Assembly: GCA_019914995.1 (NCBI GenBank)
Contig: CM034141.1
Location: forward strand, 2,232,001-2,296,000
Origin: Acanthochlamys bracteata
Lineage: Eukaryota; Streptophyta; Magnoliopsida; Pandanales; Velloziaceae
Direction of reading: 5' to 3'
DNA: 64,000 bases
Part shown: one piece after another, positions 1-12,531 of the stretch
Layout of the letters: the number at the start of each line of letters is the position of its first letter
How positions within the stretch are numbered: the first letter of the stretch is position 1
Position numbers and translations under genes: made by a program
Notes under the pieces: generated by a model
The model's database searches: none
What the model was told of the DNA's origin: nothing
What the model saw: only the letters and a program-made list of their open reading frames with translations

Positions 1-3000
1 AGTAAATTTATTTTTTTTTCAAATATTAAATTCCAAACAGTTTATATTTTGATTATATAAAAAATTTAAAACTTCATTTTTATTACAAAATTTTAATTTT
101 AACTTTCTTATTTACACACTTTTAATATTATTATATATTTTAATTTTTAATATATTTTTAAAAATTATTAAAATATAAATACTGAACTTTATTTTTATTT
201 TATTTTTAAAAAACTTTATTTTAACAAAATTAAATTATGGATATTTAAAATACATCCTAAGTTAAACTAATAAAAGGTCAGCTTGGTGAAGGATTCTAAT
301 ATATATATGCATATACATTTAGCTCTTAGTTTTATTCAAATAACAAATATATACAAATATTAAGAATCAATAATTAGGTCATACTAGAGTCTAGAGCCAT
401 ACTGGTGATAGTGACCTACAATGCTTAGAAGATCTTAAACTCAATTGGAATGTGCAAGTAGGTGAAGTGTATATAGTAATGGTGTAATAGTCAAGGTATA
501 TATGTGTCCATATGTATTGAATTCAAAGGGGAAGGAACATGTGGTGTGCTCATGGACACAAAAGAAGTGGCACCTCACTGAAGAGACATACTGGAATGGG
601 ATAAGCATAAACAAGTTAAGGCTCTGGATTAATTAATGGCATCAGTGTAAGGGAAGTTTGGTGGCCCGTTTAGGAGAGCGTTTCTATAAATAAATTTTAA
701 ATTTTTAATTTTTAATTTTTAATTTTATATTTATTAATATATATTTTATAAAATTTTAAAAATTATTGAAAAATTTAAAAAATATAAAATTTTTTATATA
801 ATCAGATCTTTTTATTTTTATTATTTTTTTGGAGATCAAAAAATTGAATATTACTAAAATATAAAGAATTTAAATATTGTATGTAATTAATTTTTTATTC
901 AATAAAATTAAGCTTTTTTAAAAAATTAATTCAAAAAATTTTTATTTTAAATACTCGTAAACATCTCGTTGGTATTGACGTTCCACTTTGATTCGCTAGA
1001 TAAAGAAATGAAACGCTGGAGCGATACAAAAAAGTGAGATGTAAAAAGGTTTATTGTATATGCTTTTGTTCCCTATTTGACATGATATTTTAGAAACCTT
1101 AATAATCAAAATTATAGAGGACCATATGCTAAAAGATTGGGGGATGTTCGAAGTTGTTTAAAAGCTAGAGCTTTTAGAAAAAAAATTATTCTTTGAAATT
1201 TTTTTCTAAAATATTAAAAATATTTATATGTAATAATTAATATATTTATTTATATGTTTAAATTAAAAAAATTTTTGAAGTGATTCATTTAATATTTTTT
1301 GAAGTGAATAGTAGATCAGGTGCATTTTGAGAACGCACCTCCAAACATAAATCTCTGGTCCATAGCTTATGGGTGGTGGGTTTAGGTGTTATTGGTCGGT
1401 CATAAATCTAGGTGAGATAACTCACTAAATCTTTATTCAATGGGCAAGTCGTTATCGAAATTCCATTGAAATCGACGTTATTTGGGCGATCCGGTGATTT
1501 GCCACCAATCAAAAATCTTATATGTGATTTTTTATTAATGTAGCTATCATATGCAAGAAAAAAAAACACAACATGGAAAGAGAAAGTGTTCTTTTGGTCC
1601 TATACTTTATGTATCTATATTTTTTTTAAATAAAAAAATTAAAATTTATTTTTAAAATTTTGATAAATTTTGTTAAAACGTTTATTTAATAAAATTATTT
1701 TTCTTTATTCTATTCGGATATGAGTTCCAAAAAATTTAGAATTTTATTCGCTAAAACGTACGAGTTAGTCTCCGTCGCAGACTTGTGTGGTTATATTGGT
1801 TAAAATTTTTGAGTCCGACTGAGAGTCTTAAGTATTATTTAATGCAATTTTCATTATGTGAAGATTTAGTGTATTATGAAAATTTTTAACATGTTTTTCA
1901 ATCATTAATGAGTTTAAAATAACTTCAATATGAAACAGTACAAACTACATACAGCTGCAGAATGTTCTAGCCATTACGAATTACGAAATATTTTTTAGCC
2001 AAACGAATGTTAAGTGCATATTTTAAACGCACGTAATTTTATTTTTTAGCCAAATAAATATTAAAGACATATTTTAAATTTTTGTAATTTTATTTTCTAA
2101 CTTCAAATTTTAAATTTAAAATAGTTTATATATTTTGATTATATAAAAAATTTAAAATTTTAGTTTTATATGCAAAATTTTGATTTCAACTTTTTTATTC
2201 GTACACTTTAGAATATAATTATATTTTTAATTTTTAATATATTTTTAAAAACTATTAAAATATGAATATTAAACTCTATTTTTATTTTATTTTTAAAAAA
2301 ATTTTATTTTTTAAATATGAATATATTTTCACCAAACTTAGTTATAAATATTTAAAATATTTAATAAATAAACTATTTGCACCATGTTTGTGCTATTTGA
2401 AGGACACATGCATTAATTTCACTTTCACGACTAACGTGATTAAACTCCGTACATCCACCGGCCAATATTAGTAAGTTCCGGTTGTCGGTGGTGTTGGATA
2501 TAAAATTACCTTGTAAACTATACAAAACAACCCACGGATGCAGCTGGCATAATTAGATTAGCTCAAGAATTAATTCTATTTAACTAATTTAATTAGGATT
2601 AATTAAGTGTGAGTGTGGAAGAAGGAAGACACTTTTATCATATATTCCGCGTATTTTAAATTCAAAAAGTTTAATTTTTGTTGTCGAAATTGAAATTTCA
2701 AACGATTCATATATTTTAAATATAAATTAAATTCTGAATTATATTTTATTTTTATTTTATTCAAAAAATAAAAATTAAAATGCAATTAAATTCTATTTTT
2801 AATTAATTTAAAAAAAATTTTAACTCTTTATTTTTTATTATTATAAATTTAATTATGTATATCTAAAATATACCCGTAATAGCGCCACAAATAGCAACGT
2901 AGATGAGTTGGGTACTACTAGAAGGTGCTTATAAAATTTTCTTATAGTATTTATTATTGAGTATGTTTTTTATTATGTAACAAAACATTGGTTGTTCTTT

Positions 3001-5246
3001 TTGAAAAGAAAAAACAGTGTACCCTATCAGTGCAGTGAAATTTTCTTTTGTTAATGGATTTCTTTTAAATTGGTTACAATTTTTTCACGTAAATTGCCGT
3101 ATTGCTTTTGTTTCTTGGTTGTCATATATTTATCATAAAATTAGTATTATTTTTTACTGCATTTATTTTACTTTTATAATTGTTATAATAAAATATTATA
3201 TATTAATTATTTGTTATTTTGAATAGTAGAAATAAGAAAATAAGTAACGGGTGAACATTTCAAAAACTCATCTCACCTCATTGAGAGGCTTAGTTTATCA
3301 TTCTATTTTAGAAAATAATTTTTTGATTTTATAATTTATATTTTTAATATATATTTTTATAAGTTTTAAAAAATTTTATTTAAAATTTAAAATATTAAAA
3401 ATTTTACATAATAAAGTTTTTATTAAAAAAATTACTTATTTTTTTAGTTTAAAAAAATTACTTATTTTTTTAGTTTAAAAAATATATATCTTTTATTTTA
3501 AAAAATTTATTTTCAAATCTAAATGCTCCAGAATTTCGTTCAAAAACCGAACAAAATGACACCGTTGAACAATAAATTTACTATATTAAATTTTTGTAAA
3601 ATTATTTCCTTTGTTCTAAAATGTAAATTTTGTTTTGAGATCTCGGATTGATGTCGTAAATTTTATATTCTTGTTATGTTAATTAGGCTGTGCTCTTGAG
3701 AGTTGTTTTTATTGTTAGCAGTTAACATTTATATTTCTCAGTATGATTTATTATTACATGTGTAGCGTATATATGTCTATCCGTTGATTATTGTATGTAC
3801 TTGTTATATCATTTATTTTATGTAAAGTGTTTTTTTAATAAGGCGTTTATGAGAGTACAAAAATATACATAAATAATTTTAATTTTTTAATGGAATTAAT
3901 CTAATTTTAATTTAATTAATAAATAGATTATATTAAATTTAATAATTTTGATTTATATAGATAAAAGTTAGGGTTGAGAGATTTAATTTGATTATCTAAT
4001 GGGTCGGAACTGAACTCAACCATCTAATCAATATTGTCACCTTTACGAACTATAGTTAAAGAAATGATGAGTATAATAAAAAAATATTTGATATGATATT
4101 TTTCTATCATGTTGTGTTAGGATTCCTATGCAACACAACTAAAAGAGTAGGGTAAATTGAATTGTATCATATTTAAATTAGATAACTACTCGACTGTATG
4201 AAGTAAAATAGCTGATTATATCGCTGCTACCTTCCAAGTTTGAACTCTTTCTTTACTTCTGTAGGGTTGTATTCACTTGAAACTTTTATTATTTTTAAGA
4301 GTTTCATGATATCTAGATACGTTGTTAGAGTTCTAATCTGCTACGTGGATTACTTCATTGGTTAATGTTAGATAAACTTACAAAATCAACTCAAAATCAG
4401 AGGAGTGAATTTAATTGATAATTAAAATTTTTTTGATTAATCAAAATTTCTACAGTTAAAAGTTAGGTAATCAGCTATATGTATGATAAGTTCTGCAAGA
4501 AGCTATTAGCACAACAGATTTTATAAATAAGTAAATTTTAAAATAAATTAAAGCAACTCAGGAGATTTATGTAATCAAATTTTTTTATCTATATTTACGG
4601 ATGCTCTATTGTAAGAGCTAAATTTTTACTAAACTATTAAATTTTTAACAAACTACACTCATAAAAAACAAAGTACTTCAGCAGACACACTTGTTCTGAT
4701 AGATTTTTTTACACCAGATAATTCTTTCACAACTGATTGGACACACACGTTTTTCTAATTAAATAGTTAGTCTTTTTATAAAGTCTGTAAACACCTACCA
4801 GCCTCCTATAGAGCCTCTTTCATAAGTGTTCCAAATACTTACCATCTATTTTACAAAAATGTTATTAACACAAATTAGATACATGATCAATTTCAAAGCA
4901 ACAAATAAATTTAAAATAAGTGAGTGAGATAATCAAAAGGCTGTCAGAAGATGTATTTAGAAGGTTGATCAGCAGCAATAAAAATCTCTATTTTGAAGGA
5001 TTGAGTCGGTGTAATGCTTGTTCGTTCTTTTAGAATTTGTTTGTGATTTTTCTCTGTCTTTTGTTCCTGCAACTCTTCTTGTTTTTATACCGTCTCTACT
5101 TGTACGAGAGATCTTATTCTTCCCGTTGAAGATCTTTATATTGGAGTCTTTAGGTCAATAGCAAGTTTCAAAGTTATTTCTATTGCTGTCTTGAAGTTTT
5201 CGTTCTTTAATGGCTGTGATGATTTTTCAGATGCATCATAATTTCA
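1..5246. other. AT-rich intergenic DNA, no gene recognised
   Basis: Very AT-rich sequence with long A/T runs. The longest open frames (2262-2471 and 3017-3226) are low-complexity, rich in Ile, Lys, Phe and Tyr, and have no recognisable domain. Two stretches, about 661-970 and 1160-1345, resemble the MITE family seen elsewhere in the window. The second ends in a short hairpin near 1320-1343 (AGGTGC then GCACCT). Confidence 0.6.
661..970. mobile_element. degenerate MITE-like element
   Basis: The segment starts near CCGTTTAGGAG and ends near ACTCGTAAACATCTCG, roughly inverted ends. Its interior has A/T runs with the word ATCAGATCTTTTTATTTTTA, close to the conserved core GAGATCTTTTTATT of the clearer copy at 22609-22864. 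The ends are poorly preserved, so the limits are approximate. Confidence 0.4.
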
Positions 5247-5450
5247 TTTAGGGTGTGTTTTTCTACACCCGTAAGTCACTTCTTTTCTATTAAGAAGTCA
5301 CTTCTAACTCACTTTTTATTAAAAAAGAACATAAGAAATCACTTCTAACACATTTTTCAATACAAAAAGAATACATCACTTCCAATAATACTATTTCTAA
5401 CAACTCACTTCTAAAAACTCACTTTCAAAGCCAAGAGAACACACCTTTAG
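5247..5450. mobile_element. MITE, 194 bp, with 5-bp target duplication
   Basis: The element 5252-5445 has inverted ends: GGTGTGTTTTTC on the left and GAGAACACACC on the right. It is flanked on both sides by TTTAG (5247-5251 and 5446-5450), a 5-bp target site duplication. The interior repeats the word TCACTTCT or close variants at least six times and has no coding capacity. The superfamily is not assigned; similar CACTTC-rich DNA occurs at about 43738-44143. Confidence 0.7.
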
Positions 5451-7773
5451 CTAGTCTAGTACAAGCTCTTTCATTAGTATTAAATGCACCAATTGAGGAA
5501 TTACAAAACTCTTGCATGACTGCTGCCCCACTTGCTTCAGCTGACATAACTTTTTTTATTTGATGTGGATCCCGGCAACTTGTTTCTTGTTTTTTGACTT
5601 GCAGCTAAGTTAGATGGTGAATCTCCTCTATGAGTTCGTTGATGATCTTTCCACTTGTACTGAAATAATCATCTTAGTTTTCATAGCTTGACTTATGTAA
5701 ACTTCTCCGGTAATGTAAGAACTTTGATTTTAAGCTAATGACGGAAATTCGTAGTCTCGATGATAGTAGTAATCCTCTCTTCGATTTTTTGCTCAGTAGT
5801 AAAGATATAGCACTTATAAAGCTAACTGCTCCTCTCTTAGAGTGGTTGGTTATTATTCATGCACCTTTGAAGGAACTCCCCTATTCAAATAGCTAGCTGT
5901 TAGATAGTTATCTATAGGTGAAAAATCTCTTTGTAGCATGGTGTAAAATAAATCTTATTTATAAAATTCTACAAAATTTGTAACTGATTAATTTAATTTA
6001 AATCATAAATTATAATTTTTAATTAGTATTATTATCAAAATTAATTTTGGAATTCTAATATTTCAGTATCGTCGGGTTCCAACTCTGCTACGTTGGCGAA
6101 TCATAATCAGTATACATTGATCCAGCAACTTCCAAACTTTGTTACTTCATTGTTTTTGCTCAAACTTGATTTGAAATATTCTTTGACATGTCCTCTTCAA
6201 GTTTCAAAAAGTAAATTGCCAAAAGAGGGACTTGAGAGAAATCAAACTTGAAAGTTTGTGTCAATCAATAGTTCTACTTGAACCCAACAATTTTGAGGTA
6301 AGTAGCAGACCATTAAAACTTAGCACAAATTTTTTTTAGCTTTTTAAATGATAATATTCCTAATCCAAAATAAACTATATAATTGTGTAGATATTATAAT
6401 AGAAGTTTCTTTTTTACTTAGTTGCTTAAATAATTCTTCTCTTATTTGCTTGTTTAAATAATTCTTCTATTACTTCTTAAAAATATTACCTAAAAAAATG
6501 CAAGTTTGCGGGCTAGGCCAGACTATGAAGTTTTCACACAAATCAGGCTGACCCAATCTGTGTGGACGGGTCGGTTTATTTCTCTCACAAATAACTTCAG
6601 CTTGCATTACATAGCTAGGGTTGGCACGCTCCACCAGTGACCAAAAACCTGCCTACGCGATCGGACACAGTTAATAACAGTGAGTTATTACAAAGGTATT
6701 CAAGATTCATTTCTCTATCCATCCTTCAAGGCTGCAACGGATCGTAATTTTATCTGTTTCTTCTTTTCAACGTTCTTCCTAAACATTAAATTCATGCTTT
6801 AGTATTTCGACCGAAAGGCGTATAAACTCAATAGATGACTTGCGCCTTTCGGTTTAACAAAGAAAAATAACATTGCTTGCTGCTCTCACAAATCCTCTTC
6901 AATTTGGAGTATCAGTGCGTGTGGAGATTTTCAGAACTGGATTAACTAAGTACTCATAACGAGAGGTTGCATCTTTCTTAGACGCATCAATTAACAGAAA
7001 ATTCTTATATGTTTTGCGCATGTTTATCTGCACACTTGTTCAAAGGCATTACGTCCATTTACATGTTCTCTCTGAAAGTATAATAAATGCTTGCAATGTG
7101 TACGTTCTCCATTCTCCAACAGATAGAGCACCTAAAATGAACACCAACTGGAAGATGTTTTGGTATGAAGAACTTTGCTTTCATCAGAAGAAACATTGCA
7201 GGTTGAAAACCATCAAATGTTTTGAGAGTTTGAACAGTTTCTACAAATGATTATTTCATTTAAGACTACTTAAGTTATGACTCACTTGTAATCGACTACA
7301 ATTTTTTTGAAGACGATTGCATTTGTTTGCTCTAAATTTTAGGTTACACTTGTTGAGTAGTTATATATAATGAACGAAAGCATTCTGTCATAACTTATCG
7401 GTGCTTCGCTTTCATAAAAGTCATATATATCACTACAGATATAGTACTTGCTTTTGACTGTCCAACTAATTGTCGAACTATGAAAGAGAGTTGGTAGAAA
7501 ACAGAGCACGCATGCCATCCATTGCACAAAAGTCCAAAAGTTTAACTTCTTACTGAGTTAGAACATGAAATTGTTCCAAAAAGTAACTGTTACACTTCAG
7601 AAACAAAAAACTTATTATCTAGCGGTCAAAAGGATACATAAAATATAACAAATGAGATGCAACTTCTATTTACAAACACCCTTCCACATGTAGAAGATTT
7701 ATTCAGGCCAACTGATCAACAATATGACTAAGAAAAATCAAACAAACGAGCAAAAAGACTAATTTGCAATAAT
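5451..7773. other. intergenic, no gene recognised
   Basis: No reading frame here has a recognisable domain. The 78-codon frame at 7014-7250 has no family resemblance I can see. The stretch from about 7500 to 7773 lies just downstream of the NLA stop codon and probably holds that gene's 3' untranslated region and polyadenylation region. Confidence 0.5.
6810..6853. repeat. short perfect inverted repeat (hairpin)
   Basis: ACCGAAAGGCG at 6810-6820 is the exact reverse complement of CGCCTTTCGGT at 6843-6853, giving an 11-bp stem with a 22-base loop. It is more GC-rich than its surroundings. No gene is attached to it. Confidence 0.6.
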
Positions 7774-10272
7774 TCATATCCCCACAAACAATCGGCATTG
7801 CGACTCCCAGTGCTCTTTTGATTGTTTCAACCGTTCTACTCTTTCACTCTCCCGTCGCTCTTTCCAGTACTCTGGGCAGCTGTTCAAGAGAAAGCCTTGA
7901 GAACTTCACAATCAATTTTAAGAGAAAGACGTAGCCATAGCGAACTCAAACTGAAAACAAAATAAAAGAAGATGTAGAGAGAAAAGAGATTACAATACCT
8001 TCGGCTAAGCAGGAGGTTTAGTTCATCCAAGCATACAGCATTCTCATATACTCCTTCCTGATACAAACCGGTCAATCTTATATTAAATAGCATCAAATGA
8101 ACTTCATAGGTATTTGATGAAAATTTGCTACTGTATAAGCCTATATGAGAAAAAAATTATAGGGAAGAACAAGTTATGATAAGGAATACCTGTCGACATA
8201 ATGCACATCTTGCTTTACGACTAGCAGATTTAAGCCCATCGACTATTGTCACAGAAGCAGCAGAGCAGCAACATATGTAGCAAAAAATGTGGCCGCAAGT
8301 CAGAGCCATTGGTTCAAACATGGTATCCTGAAATTGGCAATTAAATTCTATTTGATAAATCATGTCATCAAGTGCTCAATTGATATCGGATAAAGAGGCA
8401 TGGCAATGCAGTTAACATCCTTTATGTCAAATCAATCATTGCATAATGCTATTTTTATAGTATACGATAACAACAAATAGGACCATCACGAACATGAGTA
8501 ATTCACAATATGGAGCAGTGACAGTCCTATGAACATAAGGAACAGCTGCAAGTTCCTACTCTCTTTCGTAACTAAAGTACGCAGGATTAAGAAGTTCACT
8601 TACCAAACAAATGGAACATGTCAAATCTATCTCCAGCTTCAAAGAATCGAATAGGCCACAAGCTAGGATTGGTTTTCCATAGTCAAATTTCAGTGACAAA
8701 TCACCAAAAAGACCTGATGCTGCATTACTATTGACATTGGTGTGCTTTGCATTAATGTAGAAAGCCATTAACTCGCATAGCCATGGAGACTGAAGGATCT
8801 CAATATGCAAACAATTGACTTGTGATCGAAATGCCTGTGCTTGCTTGGACGAGTGAATCTGTGGATGCCATTACCAGAATTAAAATTTTACAAAAATTTT
8901 ACTAAAATCCCAGACTGTCATGAAACTACCGATTAGGATATCCATTCATAAATTATGAAACCAGAAAGTCAAAGAAGGATACCTTGTCATATTTCTTCAG
9001 TATTTTTCTCATGGCAATGGCATTAATGATAGCATATGTGACCAAATCCTGTCCTTCTTGGATCTGAGTTTCATGGTTCTTTCGAGATTTACTCCCAAAC
9101 CGTTTGAAGAACTTCTGAAAGCCTGAAGCTAAGTGCCATTCAACCAATTGTTGGGCCCGTTCATTAAAACACCCCACAACAGCTGACATCTCCTTGAGAA
9201 GTGAAGGGAAGAATGTGCCATCACACACTGAAACCGAACGGCAACATAAGTTACAAAGGCAAACCCAAAACTTAGACATGGGGGAGTACGGAAAACCTTG
9301 TAAGAGGCAACAGGAAAAACAATGCAGATCCAGTAGTATATTGCATGGACAATGTGCTATTTAATAAAGCTACAAATGCTACATGCAATTAGTTAATACG
9401 TTTACAGGAACCATAGCGATACAATTGGTCATCCGAATCAAAATGAACTAGACCCTCCTAAACTTCTCTGGATGATTATATGTCATATGGTTAAGGTTTA
9501 CCCTAGCAAATCATAGATGAGCTAATCAAGATTCCAAGTGGATCAGATTAGTTTCAACAAGTGAAAATATCAAACAAGTTCTATTGCATCTCTTCTTTGA
9601 ACTCCTAGTCCAACATAATTAAAGTCAAACTTATATGACCTAGTCTAAAGTTCAAGAAGTCGCTCCTTAATAGCTAGGTCTATGATCATTTGCAGCATAT
9701 TTGCATACATAACTGTTGAAAAACAACAGAGAACAGGGCTCAAATTTTCTGAGTTTTAGATGTGTAAGCCAACAAGCTTCCTTCATTTGTGCCAATGGCT
9801 ATAACCCAAAACTCTCACTTTATGGACCTTATGGTAAGTCAAGAAACAAGGACTGACATCCACTAGCAACACTATTCAATTTTTTTAAGCAGTTTTCCAT
9901 CAGGTCCATCACCTGGGCATTGCAACTTTGAACATACATAGAATACAATTCTTACTACACTGCTTATGTCTTGGAAACTATCTTCGTCAAGACCTACAAC
10001 CAATGAAGCAGTCAAGTCCTATCAATAAGCCTAGCCAACATAGGGAAAGGCCTACAATGGGAACATTGTCGTTCATCATAATCCTGACAATCATGATTTC
10101 AAGTCAAAGATGGTATAGAACATCTTAATCTTTAGTTGTTTATAAATCCAATTCAAAACAATCAATCAACATGACATCTAAGTGAATATACTACCGTTAC
10201 CACAACCTTCATACCTACTACCTAGCAGATGGAACAACTTCACTCAAATTTTCAAATTCCATGTTCCACCAA

Positions 10273-10305
<33 letters not shown>

Positions 10306-11314
10306 CACTAAGCGAAAGCATCGTGTATTCCACTACACCATAAAAGAAAGAAAAGAAAGAAAGCATGATTGAGAACAATTTCTAATTCCCAAAACCAGAT
10401 TTCTAAATGAAAAGAAAGACATGCCATCCTAAGAAGATTTGCTATCAGTTAAATCAATCACAAGAAAAAGAAAGAAAGAAAAAAAAAGATGGTGCTGAAT
10501 ATTTGCTAAAACTTCTTCAATGTAAATACAGTATTTATGTTACAAATGTGCGCCAAATCTATGAAAACGTAAATAACAAAGGGTTGCAAAAAGTACGATT
10601 AAAAAAGCATATCTAATGCAGTCAGGAAGTCATTTACCACAACCACAAATTCATGGCGAAAAAAATATCCTCTGCTCTCTAATTCCAAAGAGTGGAAAAG
10701 ATTCCTCCAATCCATACGCAACCCTATCTACAAACTGAATGATGAACAAACAGAAAATGAAAAAGAAGACCAAAAGTTTTGCTTGATTCCAAGATCAAAA
10801 TCCCAATTCCGACAACCACATGTATTTACAAACAAAACCAGATCTCTACCTTGTCTATTCTAGAAAACAAAACACGACTCAAGACCTGTTAAGTTATTAC
10901 AAATATTTTAGGAACGGCAGGCAAAATCAAGAAATCAAACAAATCCTTGGAAAATTACCAGTAATCCAACACAAATTCAGCCATACCATCAAAACCCATA
11001 TCGAAAACACAACGGTCATCAGAACCCTGATATCTTTTCCAAGAAAAAGGAAAACTCAATCATGTACTTTTCAACAAAATTGTCAAATTGGCGATACCTG
11101 GGCAACCATCAGCGCAAGGATAGCTTGTTCCAGCAACATCACAATTATGTGGCTGTACTTGCCGCTGCTGGTGTTCAGAAGATTGAGACTTCTGGTGGAC
11201 AGCATCTCTCCGGCAACGTTTCAAAACCTTCTTGAGCTTCTTAAGTCCAACTCCAGGAAGCTCCTTTCCTCTCCTCCCCTGCATGTACTCCTCATACTTC
11301 TTGCAAAACTTCAT
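7774..11314 (-). CDS. NLA: SPX-RING E3 ubiquitin ligase, NLA/BAH1 type
   Basis: Six coding exons (11314-11098, 9227-8983, 8858-8604, 8327-8190, 8057-7999, 7879-7774) join in phase at GT-AG sites into 339 aa, close to the roughly 335 aa of Arabidopsis NLA. The SPX domain covers about residues 1-165: it opens [12 protein letters not shown], has a lysine-rich helix [10 protein letters not shown] and a second helix [12 protein letters not shown] domains bind inositol pyrophosphates through such lysines. A C3HC4 RING finger follows at C235-C283 (CSIC, CGHIFC, CALC). In Arabidopsis, NLA works with the E2 enzyme PHO2 to ubiquitinate phosphate transporters (PHT1) and the nitrate transporter NRT1.7, sending them for degradation and linking nitrogen and phosphate status; the same role is inferred here. 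The last exon is a charged tail (residues from about 286) rich in Glu, Arg and Lys. Intron 1 is 1870 bp and contains an A/GA microsatellite. All metal-binding residues are present, so the gene looks functional. Confidence 0.93.
10271..10302. repeat. poly-A plus GA microsatellite
   Basis: A run of 22 A residues is followed by GAGAGAGAGA. It lies inside intron 1 of the NLA gene. Confidence 0.9.
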
Positions 11315-11809
11315 TTTCTTTCCCTCCTCCTCAACTAGTCATCCAAGTTCTTTCTACCAACAACAGAATCAACAAATAAGATTCAATCTTTCTGCTTCTC
11401 TTTTGTTTATTGATCGATCAAGCATGATTTTTCAATCAACAGAAAATCAATAAACAAGTGGGTATTGAAGAATAAATGAATGAATGAATCAAATCAATCA
11501 AACCTGTTTTTTTGGGCAAACTAGGGGCAGTGTTTGGTAGAAGATTTGCAAGAAATTCAACAAAAGAAAAATCGATTGGTTTAATACAGATAGATACTGC
11601 AATATTTAAAGGGATACAGTGGGATTGAAATTAATTTAATACTCTCTTTTATTAAGTAGAGATGGAGATGAACACGAAGAAATAATTTTCTTTTGTTCAA
11701 CTCAAGAAATCAAAAGAAAGAGAAACAATGGTGAAAGCTTTTTTCTTTTTTGCGAAAGAAAACATTTTGAAAGAACAAACAAAACGAATTAGATGCACGT
11801 AATGCTTTT
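11315..11809 (-). promoter_or_regulatory. NLA 5' leader and proximal promoter region
   Basis: This is the region directly upstream of the NLA ATG on the minus strand. The part nearest the ATG is purine-rich on the coding strand (GGAGGAGGGAAAG), typical of a plant leader. A possible leader-intron donor (CAG followed by GTTTGATT) lies near 11500. I looked for the miR827 site known from Arabidopsis NLA leaders and did not see one. Transcription start and promoter motifs could not be fixed from sequence alone. Confidence 0.4.
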
Positions 11810-12051
11810 GGCGTGTTTAACTTGATAAAAAATAAATAAAGTGAGTTTTTTTTAAAGTAAATTTAAAAAATAAAAATAAAAAATAAAAATATTTAATAAA
11901 AAATAAAATTATATATTAATATAATATTTATAGTAAGTTTTAAAAATAAATTAAAAAAATTTTATTAACAAAAAAAATTATTTAATTTAATATATTTTAT
12001 ATTAAAAATAAATTTTAAAAAAATAAATTTAGAGCGTTAATAAACACGTCC
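11810..12051. mobile_element. MITE upstream of NLA
   Basis: The segment has inverted ends: GGCGTGTTTAA on the left and TTAATAAACACGTCC on the right. The 242-bp interior is almost pure A/T with no coding frame. It sits about 500 bp upstream of the NLA start codon, so it may overlap regulatory DNA. The ends resemble those of the family at 22609 and 56848, but the core words are less clear here. Confidence 0.55.
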
Positions 12052-12400
12052 TAAGAGAACGATAAGCTCGGATGTTGGAGACACCTGGCGACAAGGGTGG
12101 GTTATTTGATTAAACAGGTTATATAACCAACTCAAATTTACTTTTTAGTCACCTTCATAAAATTATTTTATTAGTATATCGTAAAACTGAAGTATCCGTT
12201 ATTTAAATTTCTAGCGTTAAATTATATTATCTTTAAAAGTCAGCTCTGATTTTATTCAATTTTACAGTATGATTTTGATTGCACTAATAAAAAACCTTGA
12301 ACAAATATTAATTAAAAAAATATCATATATGTCTATCAATATGTATAAATTAACATTAATACTAAATAAATTTCAAATATAGTGTTTTTGGCGTTAAAAG

Positions 12401-12531
12401 TTTGCACTCAGAGCGCATTTAGAATGCATCCGGATGCCTTTTCAGGGCACCTTCAAACGCGGTTCTTTTGCACTCGAGTGCATTAGAATGCATCCGGATG
12501 CCTTTTCAGGACATATTCAGACGCTGTTTTA
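12401..12531. repeat. tandem duplication of a 65-66 bp unit with a 12-bp palindrome
   Basis: Two adjacent diverged copies (12401-12465 and 12466-12531) share TTTGCACTC near their starts, AGAATGCATCCGGATGCC, TTTTCAGG and a final ACGC. Each copy contains the perfect palindrome GCATCCGGATGC. Confidence 0.8.

Noticed and set aside
11315-11520. Possible miR827 target in the NLA leader
   Set aside because: Only about nine bases match near one end, and the region that must pair with the miRNA 5' end does not match.
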